NCBI GenBank assembly: GCA_011763485.2
Contig: JAANSK020262382.1
Span: 1 to 21,992, forward strand
Direction: 5' to 3'
DNA length: 21,992 bases
From: Isoetes engelmannii
Taxonomy: Eukaryota; Streptophyta; Lycopodiopsida; Isoetales; Isoetaceae
Positions 9,729 to 18,097 of this stretch are shown here, piece after piece. Within the stretch, counting starts at the first letter, position 1. Every line of letters starts with the position of its first letter. The translations under genes were made by a program, and so were the position numbers. The notes beneath the pieces are model-generated. The model was given only the letters and a program-made list of their open reading frames with translations. It did no database searches and was not told the origin of the DNA.

Positions 9729-10260
9729 TGGAGCTCGACACGTTGGAGCTTGGCGCCGGACTTTTTGCGCGGAGGACAGATGGTGCCTTCTGCAGGGCAC
9801 GTTGATTTTCCAGAGAAGTTGTAGGCATGGGATGCCGTTCAAATCTGCTTTTTTTCAGGCCTGCTTCTGTTGTTGTTGCCCATGGTTTGTGGATTTGGGT
9901 TGAATCGTAGCTGTGTTTTCGGTGTTCCTGGCTATGGATGATGCGGATGGGGCTTGTGTGTTGAAGCTTGTTTTGGCTGATTCAACGGTGCTTCATGCTT
10001 TGGGGTAAGGTTGAGCTTGGTTTATTTTGTAGATAGTCATCTTGCTGGGTTTTGAATCTGCAGCAGCGGCCTGCTTTGGGAGATTTCATTTAGGTTTATG
10101 TTCAAATCTGCAGAAAATTACAGTCTGTTGTGGATGTAGCACATGCACGGAAGCTGAGAAAAACCTTTTAGAGATTGCCGGGGGGCCAATTTTCCATGCA
10201 GAGGCCCTTAATGGATTCAGAGAATCTGATCTCCTTTCTTCCAGCAAAGTACCTGCATTT
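9729..10260 (+). pseudogene. Unassigned cluster of exon-like segments
   Basis: Several stretches look like plant exons. An ATG at 9729, after a leader with TTTTTAGGGTTTCGTAG, opens MELDTLELGAGLFARRTDG and stops after 25 codons. Around 9933 an ATG opens MDDADGACVLKLVLADS, which leads to a very good donor, GGGGTAAGG, near 10005. A third stretch follows the acceptor AAATCTGCAG near 10117: it contains ITVCCGCSTCTEAEK and NGFRESDLLSSSK, with a possible donor GTACCTG after it. The Cys-rich third segment recalls small zinc-binding modules, but I cannot assign a family. The pieces may be fragments of a dead gene or exons captured by a transposon. Confidence 0.3.
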
Positions 10261-10780
10261 TTATGCATTTGATAAGAAATAGGGGGTTTTGGGTAATCAA
10301 CCCGTGTTTGCAGTATCTTTTAATTATGATTCTTTGTTTTTAAACCTTCGGGGTGTACAATGTTTGGATTGTTATTGGCGAGGGCTTCTAGCATATGGAG
10401 GTAAGGTGCCAGAGTGGCTGGTTTGGAACACTCAGGAATGAATTGGTGAATCTGTTATTGGGAAGTTGAAGCAAGAATTTCTCATTGGCAAGGCTGAAGC
10501 TTGGAATATTGAAGGATGACATTGCGTATCGTTTTTACATATTTGTGTGTGAATAGAATATGATTTTCTGCACTAAGAAAGCTTTGGAAGACAGTAGTGT
10601 GTGCGTTAAGGAAGTGTGTTGCTTTAAAAAACTTTGGAAAAAATGTCAGAATTGGTCGAACTGTGCATTTGGAAAAGTAAAAATAAACTCTTGCATCCTA
10701 CCTTGTGTATGACTGATTGTGAATACCATCCTGCTTGATTTCATGCTGCATGGGATTAGCCCCTCGGCGCTAGGCCGTGG
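10261..10780. other. No recognised gene
   Basis: AT-rich sequence without supported coding regions. The open frame on the minus strand over 10646-10915 runs across the tRNA-like sequence and is treated as spurious. Confidence 0.4.
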
Positions 10781-10832
10781 AGGAGCCTCAATGGTTTTCG
10801 CACAGCGGCGGGGTTCGAATCCCCCGGCTCCT
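10781..10832 (+). ncRNA. tRNA-like 52-mer, probable SINE head or tRNA relic
   Basis: A 7-bp acceptor-like stem, AGGAGCC (10781-10787) with GGCTCCT (10826-10832), encloses a T-arm with GGGG, loop TTCGAAT and CCCC (10810-10824). GGTTCGAATCC at 10812-10822 is a perfect match to the RNA polymerase III B box. CTCAATGGT at 10787-10795 resembles part of an A box or D arm. An anticodon arm is missing: only about 21 bases lie between the acceptor strand and the T arm, so this cannot be a normal tRNA gene. It is best read as the head of a tRNA-derived SINE or a decayed tRNA; no other copy is visible in the window. Confidence 0.5.
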
Positions 10833-11052
10833 TTCTTGTCTTGTGTTTCAATGTTCATGCACTTTTGATGTGTATGAGAAATGGCGTGACCAGATGCTTC
10901 CCATTCCATGCACACGTTGACTGCATCGTTGACCCTTGAACCATCGCCAAGAATCTTATGCTTACGTGGAAAATAGGATTCGGGATGCAGTTGACTTTTT
11001 GCAGACGGCCAGGATTAGGCTACAGGGAATATCTGATGGAATATCCTGGCCA

Positions 11053-11424
11053 TCAATGGCCAGGATTGAGCGATAAGGAGGATTGAGCGATAAGGAGAAG
11101 CCATATAAGTCTTCTCAGGATAAAAAATGCAAAGGCGACTCTTCTCAAGATAGTCGACTGTATTGATAAAAGCCACCTTTTGTCCCCTCTTCTTCGGTTC
11201 TGGTGAAGCTTTAGATGTACCAGCCTTTGTATCTCTTTTTTCTTCGGGTTGTACCTGTGACATTTAACAAATTTATGGTCAGGACTAGTGCAAAGATAAC
11301 ACTTTTTCTCATGATAATGCCGATTCTCTTGAGCCATGTAAGGATTCTTTACGCTCTCGCTCCTTTGAAGACTGTTCCTTCTCAAGAGAACGTTTGGTGC
11401 TTGACCCTAAGGCAAAAAGGGTAG
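11053..11424 (-). mobile_element. Fossil LTR-retrotransposon gag fragment (zinc knuckle)
   Basis: On the minus strand, a basic, Ser/Arg/Glu-rich stretch is followed by CYLCTSPDHKFVKC (about 11246-11287), which fits the CX2CX4HX4C knuckle of retroelement Gag proteins, and then by a Lys-rich tail. The general form fits plant Ty3/gypsy Gag, but assignment to that family rather than Copia is uncertain. No LTR, protease, reverse transcriptase or integrase was found nearby, so this is a small, broken and apparently old remnant. Confidence 0.5.
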
Positions 11425-11880
11425 GTACATGGTCTCCATTGTTACGCCCTTCACATGATGCACGATTTTACCACTTTTTGGAGTGATTTGCCTGAGAATC
11501 GTAAGGCAAAGTTTTAAAACCCCTTTGTGCATACCTTCCTGCTTTTGAGATAATCAGGAATCTTTATTTGACATGAGCATTACATTCCATGCTTCTACAA
11601 TTTCTCAGAGCACCATTTGTGCATGACTTGGCATTATATATACTTGAGGTTCTAGATGCGCATATTCAATTGCTGAGCCATCAACAGTCACCATGATCTT
11701 CTTAATACAAACTTATTTATCACTGACTGTCAATTAACTGTCTAATATCATTATTACTGCAAAAGTTTTTCTGGTGAAAACGTTTTGAGACAAAGGTTTT
11801 TTTAATCCTAGCAGTAATAGTTGTGCTGACCCATTGTATATGTTCCATGACCTTTTGGTATTCATGAACATTGAAAACTC

Positions 11881-11915
11881 TATTCTATTCTATTCTATTC
11901 TATTCTATTCTATTC
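11881..11915 (+). repeat. (TATTC)7 microsatellite
   Basis: Seven uninterrupted copies of TATTC. Confidence 0.95.
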
Positions 11916-11936
11916 ATATTATTTCTCTTTCCTAAT

Positions 11937-11969
11937 GATGAGCACATAATCACAATGTGATTCAATCCA
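11937..11969 (+). repeat. 33-bp direct repeat, right copy
   Basis: Identical to 9393-9425. The flanks differ on both sides, so only these 33 bases are shared. Confidence 0.85.
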
Positions 11970-13083
11970 TATAAGTCTTATTATTACCTTGATATATTGT
12001 CCAGGTTTTCAGTGTTCCGGATACAGGAAGGAAGGACAAAATTCACTATTATGTCCCATTTTCAGCCACCCGCACGAAAATCATTGGTACGTAACCTATA
12101 GAAATGGAACATCAAGCTGAACAAAGTCAACAATAAACTAGTATTGTCGTGTAGAATAATATATTAGAATGAGGATGATTTTTAGCGTCAATAAAATTGA
12201 CTTGAATATATTTAACAACTATTGCAGCCGGTATATGGCCAGTGGACTTTTGTAGCAACCTCCAGCTTAAACAAGTTACCAACAAGTCATATATGAACTA
12301 TGTATTATCATCTAGCTTATCTTCAAATTCCACATGCCATTTTTGAGCTGCTTTCAAGACCATGTTACAACACTTCATTCGTGAATCAAATTTGGTTTGA
12401 ATCACTGCAGGTTGCATTAGGATGAAGGTGGGCCATCTTCAAATTATACGCCCTTATAATTATTGTTTTGCATGTGCCACTTCATCATCTCATCTAAGGC
12501 TTTGGCCACCTGGTTTAAGTCCTCACCTTCTTTCATTATGCCTTCTGCTCCTTCAGCCCATCTAACCATTAGGATTATGTGTCTAATGTTGATATATGCC
12601 AGACATTCCACCTATATGGGCTTCATCTTGCACTCGACTCAACTTGCATAGCTTGTATAACTTCTCTTCTCTTTCTAACCTCCTCTATCTGTCTCTGTCA
12701 ATCCCTAGATATACATCTCTTCTATAGGGGATATGACATGTGCATGCAAGGGGTCAACCAGAATCCTCTTGTATATGGCTTAGAAATTAAAGAAAACCAT
12801 TCCAACCAAGTATTGTACGAGAATCACCAAAATAAATCCTGTTATGTAGGAGTATATGTATGGTTCGATCACAAAAACTCTTTCTGGGCGTTCATCTTAT
12901 TTGTATGGCTAAAGCTATGTGAAAAAATTGACTTGTTTCAGTCCTTAGGCCGTAGCTTCCCATCCCTACTTGCTACGATGGATTTTTGACCACCTAGCAA
13001 TCCTTACCTGCTACAATGGAATTTTGACCACCCAGCTAAAAGAAGCCTGAAATCTTAGGTAATTGGCAGGTGATGAAGGTTAC
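11970..13083. other. No recognised gene; weak coding-like traces on the minus strand
   Basis: The plus-strand frame 12579-12989 (136 codons) has no recognisable domain and low-complexity composition. On the minus strand near 12455-12560 a short stretch reads WAEGAEGIMKEGEDLNQVAK, followed by ALDEMMKWHMQNN, a helix-like segment I cannot assign. A degenerate 38-bp tandem pair with GCTAC(G/A)ATGGA and TTTTGACCACC lies at about 12971-13040. Confidence 0.35.
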
Positions 13084-13096
13084 GAGGAAGGAAAGG

Positions 13097-13104
13097 GCAT
13101 GGAG
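13097..13104 (+). repeat. 8-bp target-site duplication, left (GCATGGAG)
   Basis: The same octamer GCATGGAG follows the right end of the hAT element at 14771-14778. The uninterrupted R98 copy at 9209-9245 has this octamer once, in GGGCATGGAGGGTTG. Confidence 0.9.
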
Positions 13105-14770
13105 CAGGGTTCGAAATTGGGGGGGTTAGGCCCTGAAATTTCCGGTCAAACTCAAAAAATTCCAACAAGTTTTTATTTTGTAGGAACCCACTTCCGAAAG
13201 AAAAAAAAAATTGCCATCTAACTAATTGTTAAGAACCTAACAAATAGGCAAATATCCGGTTATTAACAAAAGGGACGGGCACTTTTTTTTTGTTGCATTT
13301 AGGGTTAGGTTAGGTATATAGACGTATCTTTACTTTAGGGTTTTTTTAAGGTTGCATGCCGCTCACTCATTTCTTCCGGTCTCACAGCAGGCAGAGCAGA
13401 TAGATACGAATCCATCCATCCTCTCAATTCCCAAGACAAAGGCATTTAAGTATGGCAGCAGCAAAATGGCGCGCATTTCCTCTCCTTTCTGTCTCTTCTT
13501 TTCATTCTGGTTGTGTGTGGCCATTGTTGCACTTACAGAATAAAAAATAGAGAGAGAGAGAGCACAGAAGATCTTGTGTGCTACGATCTGGGGCAGCAGA
13601 TCATTCTGCTGGTGGCGCTGGCAATATTCTTATAGTATGGTAAGCACTTGGGTTATTTGCTTTACATTTTGAATTTATATAACTAAGCTAACTCTGTCGC
13701 TGTATTTCATTTGATTTGGGATGGGTCAGCAGATTGGCACAAAACAGGGGATTTGGAGCTAATGAGAAAAAAGGGCAAGGGGCAGATCTACAAGACGCTG
13801 TTGGGAAAATCGTGGGCATTGTTTGTAGGGTCTACTACTTTTTTGTTTTCCATTGATTTATTTTTTGATTTGGGATATAATTTCTTGAATGTGGCCTTGC
13901 AGCAGCATATCAGAGTCTTGATCTGATACAAACACTGGAAGTTTGTGAAATCCGAAAATCTGCAGATTGATGACCTTGTTGATCTGTTAGATAGCAACTT
14001 CGATAGCAGATTTTCTGGCATCTAAATCTGCCCTGTGATATTTGCAAAGCGTATCCTAACAGCTTGCTTGGCTATGGATGAAGGATCAAGGCGATACAAT
14101 GCTTAATCCGAATGGATAAGGCTGCAAATATCAGGTTTTTTACAGATTTACTTCCGAAATGATTAAGATATTTGTAAGAATGTTTGAATAGATTTTTACT
14201 CTGTTTCAAAAATGCATGATGTGGTATTTGTTGGTTTTTCTAAAAAATACATTGGAATGGATACGAAATTTAGCATATATGCTGATCCACCATATTATTT
14301 ATGGTGGCTTCATAGTCTCTTAGAAAGTAAATCTGGTAAACTATACAGATCTGTGCTTTGAAATAAATATCTTGTTGTTGCATGCCTTGGTGAGCTTGGC
14401 TGATGAAGTGAATATATTTTTGTATGTGCAGAAAGTTCTTCGTTTGATTGTTGAGTCATGAAGAAGGGACCAGTATGAGTCGCTAATTAACTTAGTTGAC
14501 TTTTTGGCCGGAATTTTGCTATACCACAGTTTTGTAATAGATATTTGCTATTTGTAAACCATATATATGCCATTGTAATACATTTTGTAATATTGTCACT
14601 TTGTTTATATGCAGTCTAAATTTTTGGTTTAAGGCATATTTCCGACAGTTTTAATTAGTTACAGGATTAATTAGTTACAGGATTTGCCGGTTGGAAAAAA
14701 TATAATCCGGTATCCTTAAATATTAAAAGGCATTTTCACTGGTAGAGGGAATTTCTAATTTCGAACCCTG
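13105..14770. mobile_element. Non-autonomous hAT-superfamily DNA transposon, 1666 bp
   Basis: The left end CAGGGTTCGAAATT (13105-13118) is the exact inverse of the right end AATTTCGAACCCTG (14757-14770). A CAGGG start, short inverted repeats and an 8-bp target duplication (GCATGGAG on both sides) are typical of hAT elements. Subterminal CCGGT and CCGGTT words occur near both ends (about 13141, 13257 and 14688-14712). No open frame resembles a hAT transposase or a BED zinc finger, so movement would have needed an enzyme encoded elsewhere. The interior (13340-14450) has GA repeats, a transcript-like leader and words such as AATCTGCAG, perhaps relics of the parent element or of a captured gene. 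It interrupts an R98 repeat. Confidence 0.9.
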
Positions 14771-14778
14771 GCATGGAG
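14771..14778 (+). repeat. 8-bp target-site duplication, right (GCATGGAG)
   Basis: Matches 13097-13104. After it the R98 sequence continues with GGTTGCCCTCTAGGGCTGAG, as in the empty copy at 9231-9250. Confidence 0.9.
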
Positions 14779-14933
14779 GGTTGCCCTCTAGGGCTGAGAA
14801 GGGTGTTTTCATGTTTGTTGGGCCTTTATTTTGTTTCTCAATTGATAACAATTGAGGAAGGATCTGAGCCACATTTGGTCCACTGTACATTCCTTTTCGG
14901 ACCCACCTCACAAGTCAACGGGTTCTTTTGGGC

Positions 14934-15051
14934 ATTCTCCTTGCTAGACGGCCTTGCTTCAAGAAATGGGCATTCAACATTTGCAAGGCTCTATTCTCCT
15001 TGCTAGACGGCCTTGCTTCAAGAAATGGGCATTCAACATTTGCAAGGCTCT
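14934..15051 (+). repeat. 59-bp tandem duplication inside LINE-3
   Basis: Units 14934-14992 and 14993-15051, starting ATTCTCCTTGCTAGACGGCC, look identical. Confidence 0.9.
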
Positions 15052-15090
15052 AGTCTGTTGGGCAGCTTGGAAGCGCAGGCGTCATGTCAT

Positions 15091-15338
15091 CTTGAGAGGT
15101 TTGCATACTCCTGTTACTAGCCTCTACCAAGAGATTAAATCTCGTCTTCATCACCAGTTTTTGGTTTCGAAGTTGTATCCGGATGTCAGGGATGAGGTTT
15201 GGGGCTACCTCCACCTTGAGAGGTTTGCATACTCCTGTTACTAGCCTCTACCAAGAGATTAAATCTCGTCTTCATCACCAGTTTTTGGTTTCGAAGTTGT
15301 ATCCGGATGTCAGGGATGAGGTTTGGGGCTACCTCCAC
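15091..15338 (+). repeat. 124-bp tandem duplication inside LINE-3
   Basis: Units 15091-15214 and 15215-15338, starting CTTGAGAGGTTTGCATACTC and ending GGGGCTACCTCCAC, look identical. Confidence 0.9.
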
Positions 15339-15568
15339 CTACCCTGATTTCCCATTGTACTAGTTTACCAGTTAATATAAATTGTCTCTCGTTCTTGAAA
15401 AAAAAAAAAAAAACCCTTGAGGAAGGAAAGGGAAGGTACTGAACATGAACATGGGGTTGGTTTTGTGTTTTTGTTTGTTTTCGTTTATTGTCGAGCTGTG
15501 TGAATGGTTTGAATACAGAGTTTTGTTTTGTTGTCCAGAACTTTTCGGTTTTATTTCACTATTTGTAA

Positions 15569-15612
15569 GGGTTTTATTTTGTCTGTCAATTGATACAATT
15601 GAGGAAGGAAAG
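15569..15612 (+). repeat. R98 partial copy
   Basis: GGGTTTTATTTTGTCTGTCA followed by ATTGATACAATTGAGGAAGG matches the second half of the R98 unit. Confidence 0.75.
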
Positions 15613-15856
15613 GAAAAATACTGATAACTTTGTATTGGGCGTTCTGGAGACATTATTGGCTTTTCAAGTGAACGTCATGTATGCTTGTTTGTGGTCGCTT
15701 CAGTAGCAGTGTTTGATGTCGCAGAATGCGGGGGTGAAGTTTGTCCGCACGTGGTCGAGTAGTCCAGCCTCAAGGACAGAGCACACAAGTCCACTTTTTC
15801 CAGTTGACACACAATGAGAAAGAATCCAACAAACCTTCGAAAGTACCTGCTACTAA

Positions 15857-16109
15857 TCAGAGATCATCTAAAGAAGACGAACAGTGGCAATTAATAAGAT
15901 AGATGACCTGTGCATAAACACGGTTAGTCAAACCAAAACAAACTCAAAAGCCTAAGCAAAAAGAATTATATTGCCGAAGCCTCACCTGCTTACTAATCCG
16001 TGCATCCCATGTGCGAATCGTACGATATGCAGATGTCAAACAAAACATATGTAGAGACATTGGGTCTGGGTAAAGGATCCGAGTTACTGTATTTGAATGT
16101 TGGTCATAA
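15857..16109 (-). pseudogene. WD40-like 3' gene end, two exons, status uncertain
   Basis: On the minus strand an exon from 16109 to 15986 encodes YDQHSNTVTRILYPDPMSLH, followed by MFCLTSAYRTIRTWDARISK. This has the form of a WD40 repeat: a hydrophobic strand, a serine/threonine-rich turn, and a terminal TWDAR like the family's WD. It is bounded by an acceptor ending TATCTGGCAG and a strong donor, CAG/GTGAGG. A second exon (15907 to 15857) follows the acceptor TTATGCACAG, keeps phase 0, and ends VIYLINCHCSSSLDDL and TGA. It is not from the WDR18 gene nearby. No upstream WD40 exons were found before the expansin fragments, so it is probably a broken or captured gene end, though an intact gene with distant exons cannot be excluded. 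Confidence 0.45.
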
Positions 16110-16479
16110 CTGCCAGATATCATAAACCAACATTACAGCCAGAGATCAACTTATAGCAAACCAGTACTGAGTAGCAACTGTTTTTAACACCACAATTTAT
16201 CAAACTAAACTCTTCACAAAATAGGGCTGAGGGGGTTTTACTTAGAATTTATTACAGTAGTTAATGTATAAAACAAAGCCTCCAGACTCTATCTTACCTA
16301 TAAACACCTCCACGGCTGCACTTGTAGAATTGTGTCTAGTCGTAAGCATTATAGAGGTTTCAAGCTTCTGTCTCGGCTGAAGAATATCTGTGGGAGAATC
16401 AAACGTTTGACAAACTACTCTAGAATCATTTCCATATGTAACCCAGTTGCCACCTTTTATATTGAACAGAAACAATGCC

Positions 16480-16621
16480 TCCTCCTGTACTTGCCAATCT
16501 GTTCAAAGGTTGGTTGAGCCATGTAAAAGTGCTGCAATGGAGCATTGCACCATCCGCCATTGTTGTTGGCAAGAGCATAGTTTGGAGGACAGAAATTGGT
16601 TGCTGTAAAAAAAATTGAAGG
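16480..16621 (-). pseudogene. Alpha-expansin fragment, copy B
   Basis: Minus-strand translation gives [20 protein letters not shown], then [19 protein letters not shown], which is the central part of the alpha-expansin GH45-like domain. Expansins loosen plant cell walls. The first part of the domain and the catalytic-like HFD aspartate are affected (HFY instead of HFD), and the frame breaks after [14 protein letters not shown], matching the family's GIVPVQYRR, lies in another frame. The binding domain (domain 2) was not found downstream. It is a tandem partner of the fragment at 16740-16958. Confidence 0.8.
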
Positions 16622-16739
16622 ATACTTGATCAACATATATTCAAACGTTTAAAATGCTTGTTTTGAACTTAATCAACATACATTCAAACATTTAAGATGC
16701 ATGTTTTGCAAAGCATAATGCAATATCCCACCTTCTATG

Positions 16740-17018
16740 CTAAACAGGTGCAATGCTCCCCCTATACTTGCCAATATGTTCAAAGGCTGGTTGAGCCATG
16801 TCAAAGTGGTGCAATGGAAGATTGCACCATCCACCATTGTTGTTGGCAAGAGCATAATTTGGACGACTGAAATTGGTTGCAGTCAAAACAATTGAAGGAT
16901 TACCAGGCACACTCCATTCTGGATCTGCACTGGAGCCACACCTCACTTCGTGGCAGGTATGAGGCACTCTTCCCGGGTCAAATTTGATGTCTACATGTTG
17001 AAGGTGATATTGGAACAT
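16740..17018 (-). pseudogene. Alpha-expansin fragment, copy A
   Basis: The minus-strand frame contains [40 protein letters not shown] and GGWCNLPLHHFDMAQPAFEH. This corresponds to the second half of the alpha-expansin GH45-like domain from the CGAC(Y/F)EL(R)C region onward; similarity begins near 16958. The HFD motif is present. Two cysteines conserved in the family are serine here (EWS for EWC, NFS for NFC), and a TAG stands where PVQYRR would continue. No signal peptide or domain 2 accompanies it. The ATG at 17018 lies in unrelated sequence. A dead duplicate of an alpha-expansin exon is the best reading. Confidence 0.82.
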
Positions 17019-17041
17019 GTCTGGTAACCAGGTTTAATATT

Positions 17042-17373
17042 GTCCTAGATTGTGTACTCTGGTTATGTTGAATATTAAAGGTAAAAACGTTTTGATCCAC
17101 GACTTTAGTGTATGATTTTCGCTCAACAGAATAATTCTGTGCAGATTCATTATATGATTTTTTTCGTCATGGCTTATAGACAAAGATGACTTTATGGCTA
17201 CTTATTACAATGCTTATGATGCTTCTTTAATTAGTATAAGTTCTAGGCATGTGTACGATGATCTTGACTACCTAGGGAAACTAGGAAAAAAGGACATAGG
17301 TACATGACAAGGTTCTGACCTATTGATTTTATAGTATGAGTCAAGATTAGACCTACAAGACTTAATTGCTATC
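17042..17373. other. AT-rich stretch, nothing recognised
   Basis: No open frame or repeat of note was seen between the expansin fragment and the first tetranucleotide array. Confidence 0.4.
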
Positions 17374-17398
17374 TGTCCGTCTGTCCGTCCGTCCGTCC
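17374..17398 (+). repeat. (GTCC/GTCT)n microsatellite
   Basis: A run of CTGTCCGTCTGTCCGTCCGT followed by CCGTCC. Confidence 0.85.
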
Positions 17399-17526
17399 CC
17401 ATTTAAGCACCCGTAGCTATGGTTTTAAATTTTAATATAAAAAGCCACTTACATAGCTAATGATTTAATTGGCTCCACTAATGTAATTCTCGAAAACCCA
17501 ACACTTTCAACTTAAAATTCCATAGG

Positions 17527-17990
17527 GTCTTATAACCGCAATTGCTTATACCACCTGCCAAATGATCCAAGATCTAGCCCCATCGTGTAGAACAAGCCTG
17601 TACAATTATCTGAGTTATCTAATTATAAAAGAGAGATTTATTTTTTCTTATCATGAAATTTTCAAGCAATGCAGAGTTCAAATATTTATTCCGTCATGTT
17701 TCATCAAAATATCTTAAAGCTGCACCTACCTACCTACCTACCTACCTACCTACCTATCTAGTCTTATGACCGTAATTGCTTATACCACCTGCCAAATGAT
17801 CCCAGATCTACCCCCATCGTCCAGAACAAGCCCGTACAATTATCTGAGTTATCTAATTATAAAAGAGATATTTGTTTTTTCTTATCATGTTATTTTCAAG
17901 CAATGCAGAGTTCAAATATTTATTCCGTCATGTTTCATCAAAATCTCTTAAAGCTGCACCTACCTACCTACCTACCTACCTATCGATCGA
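17527..17990 (+). repeat. 234-bp tandem duplication ending in (CTAC)n
   Basis: Copy 1 (17527-17760) and copy 2 (from 17761) share the same order of words: GTCTTAT(A/G)ACCG(C/T)AATTGC, ACCACCTGCCAAATGATCC and TTATTCCGTCATGTTTCATC, at well over 90 percent identity by eye. Each copy ends in a CTAC tetranucleotide array (17724-17760 and 17958-17980). The second array continues as (ATCG)n and (TATC)n to about 18017. Confidence 0.9.
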
Positions 17991-18017
17991 TCGATCTATC
18001 TATCTGTCTATCTGTAT
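17958..18017 (+). repeat. Compound (CTAC)n-(ATCG)n-(TATC/TGTC)n microsatellite
   Basis: Three tetranucleotide motifs follow one another, consistent with stepwise decay of one array. Confidence 0.9.
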
Positions 18018-18097
18018 CTTTATAAGCCATAACCGAGAACTAAAAAAAAAAGACCATGAAATGCATCTTTGATGCTATGCCACTGGTGCTAAGTATT

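Larger units (their letters stand above)
14863..15416 (+). mobile_element. LINE-3: short 5'-truncated LINE end with target duplication
   Basis: A 554-bp non-LTR element end with a 16-base A run (15398-15413) followed by CCC. It is flanked by an 11-bp duplication, TTGAGGAAGGA, at 14852-14862 and 15417-15427. The sequence encodes pieces of the zinc-binding region and the late motif: EPHLVHCTFLFG, then CWAAWKRRRHVILRG and LYQEIKSRLHHQF. Two internal tandem duplications, of 59 bp and 124 bp, disturb the order. The tail carries GTTCTTG before the A run, as in LINE-2 (GTTCTTC). Only the last part of ORF2 and a short 3' region were copied, which is usual for target-primed insertions. Confidence 0.85.
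13084..15480 (+). repeat. R98 repeat copy split by a hAT element and a LINE
   Basis: Three host pieces belong to one R98 copy: 13084-13104 (ending GGAAAGGGCATGGAG), 14771-14862 (GGTTGCCCTCTAGGGCTGAG through TTGAGGAAGGA) and 15417-15480 (GAGGAAGGAAAGGGAAGGTA and GGGGTTGGTTTTGTG). The hAT element and LINE-3 sit in the two gaps. A further partial R98 unit follows at 15569-15612. Confidence 0.8.

Noticed and set aside
10646-10915. Minus-strand frame of 89 codons
   Set aside because: It is a translation across the tRNA-like sequence; the apparent motif GAGGFEPRR is the reverse of the T-arm.
12579-12989. Plus-strand frame of 136 codons
   Set aside because: No domain, no splice context and unbalanced composition; a chance frame.
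13299-13318. Telomere-like TTTAGGGTTAGGTTAGG
   Set aside because: Too short and irregular, and inside the hAT element; not an interstitial telomere array.
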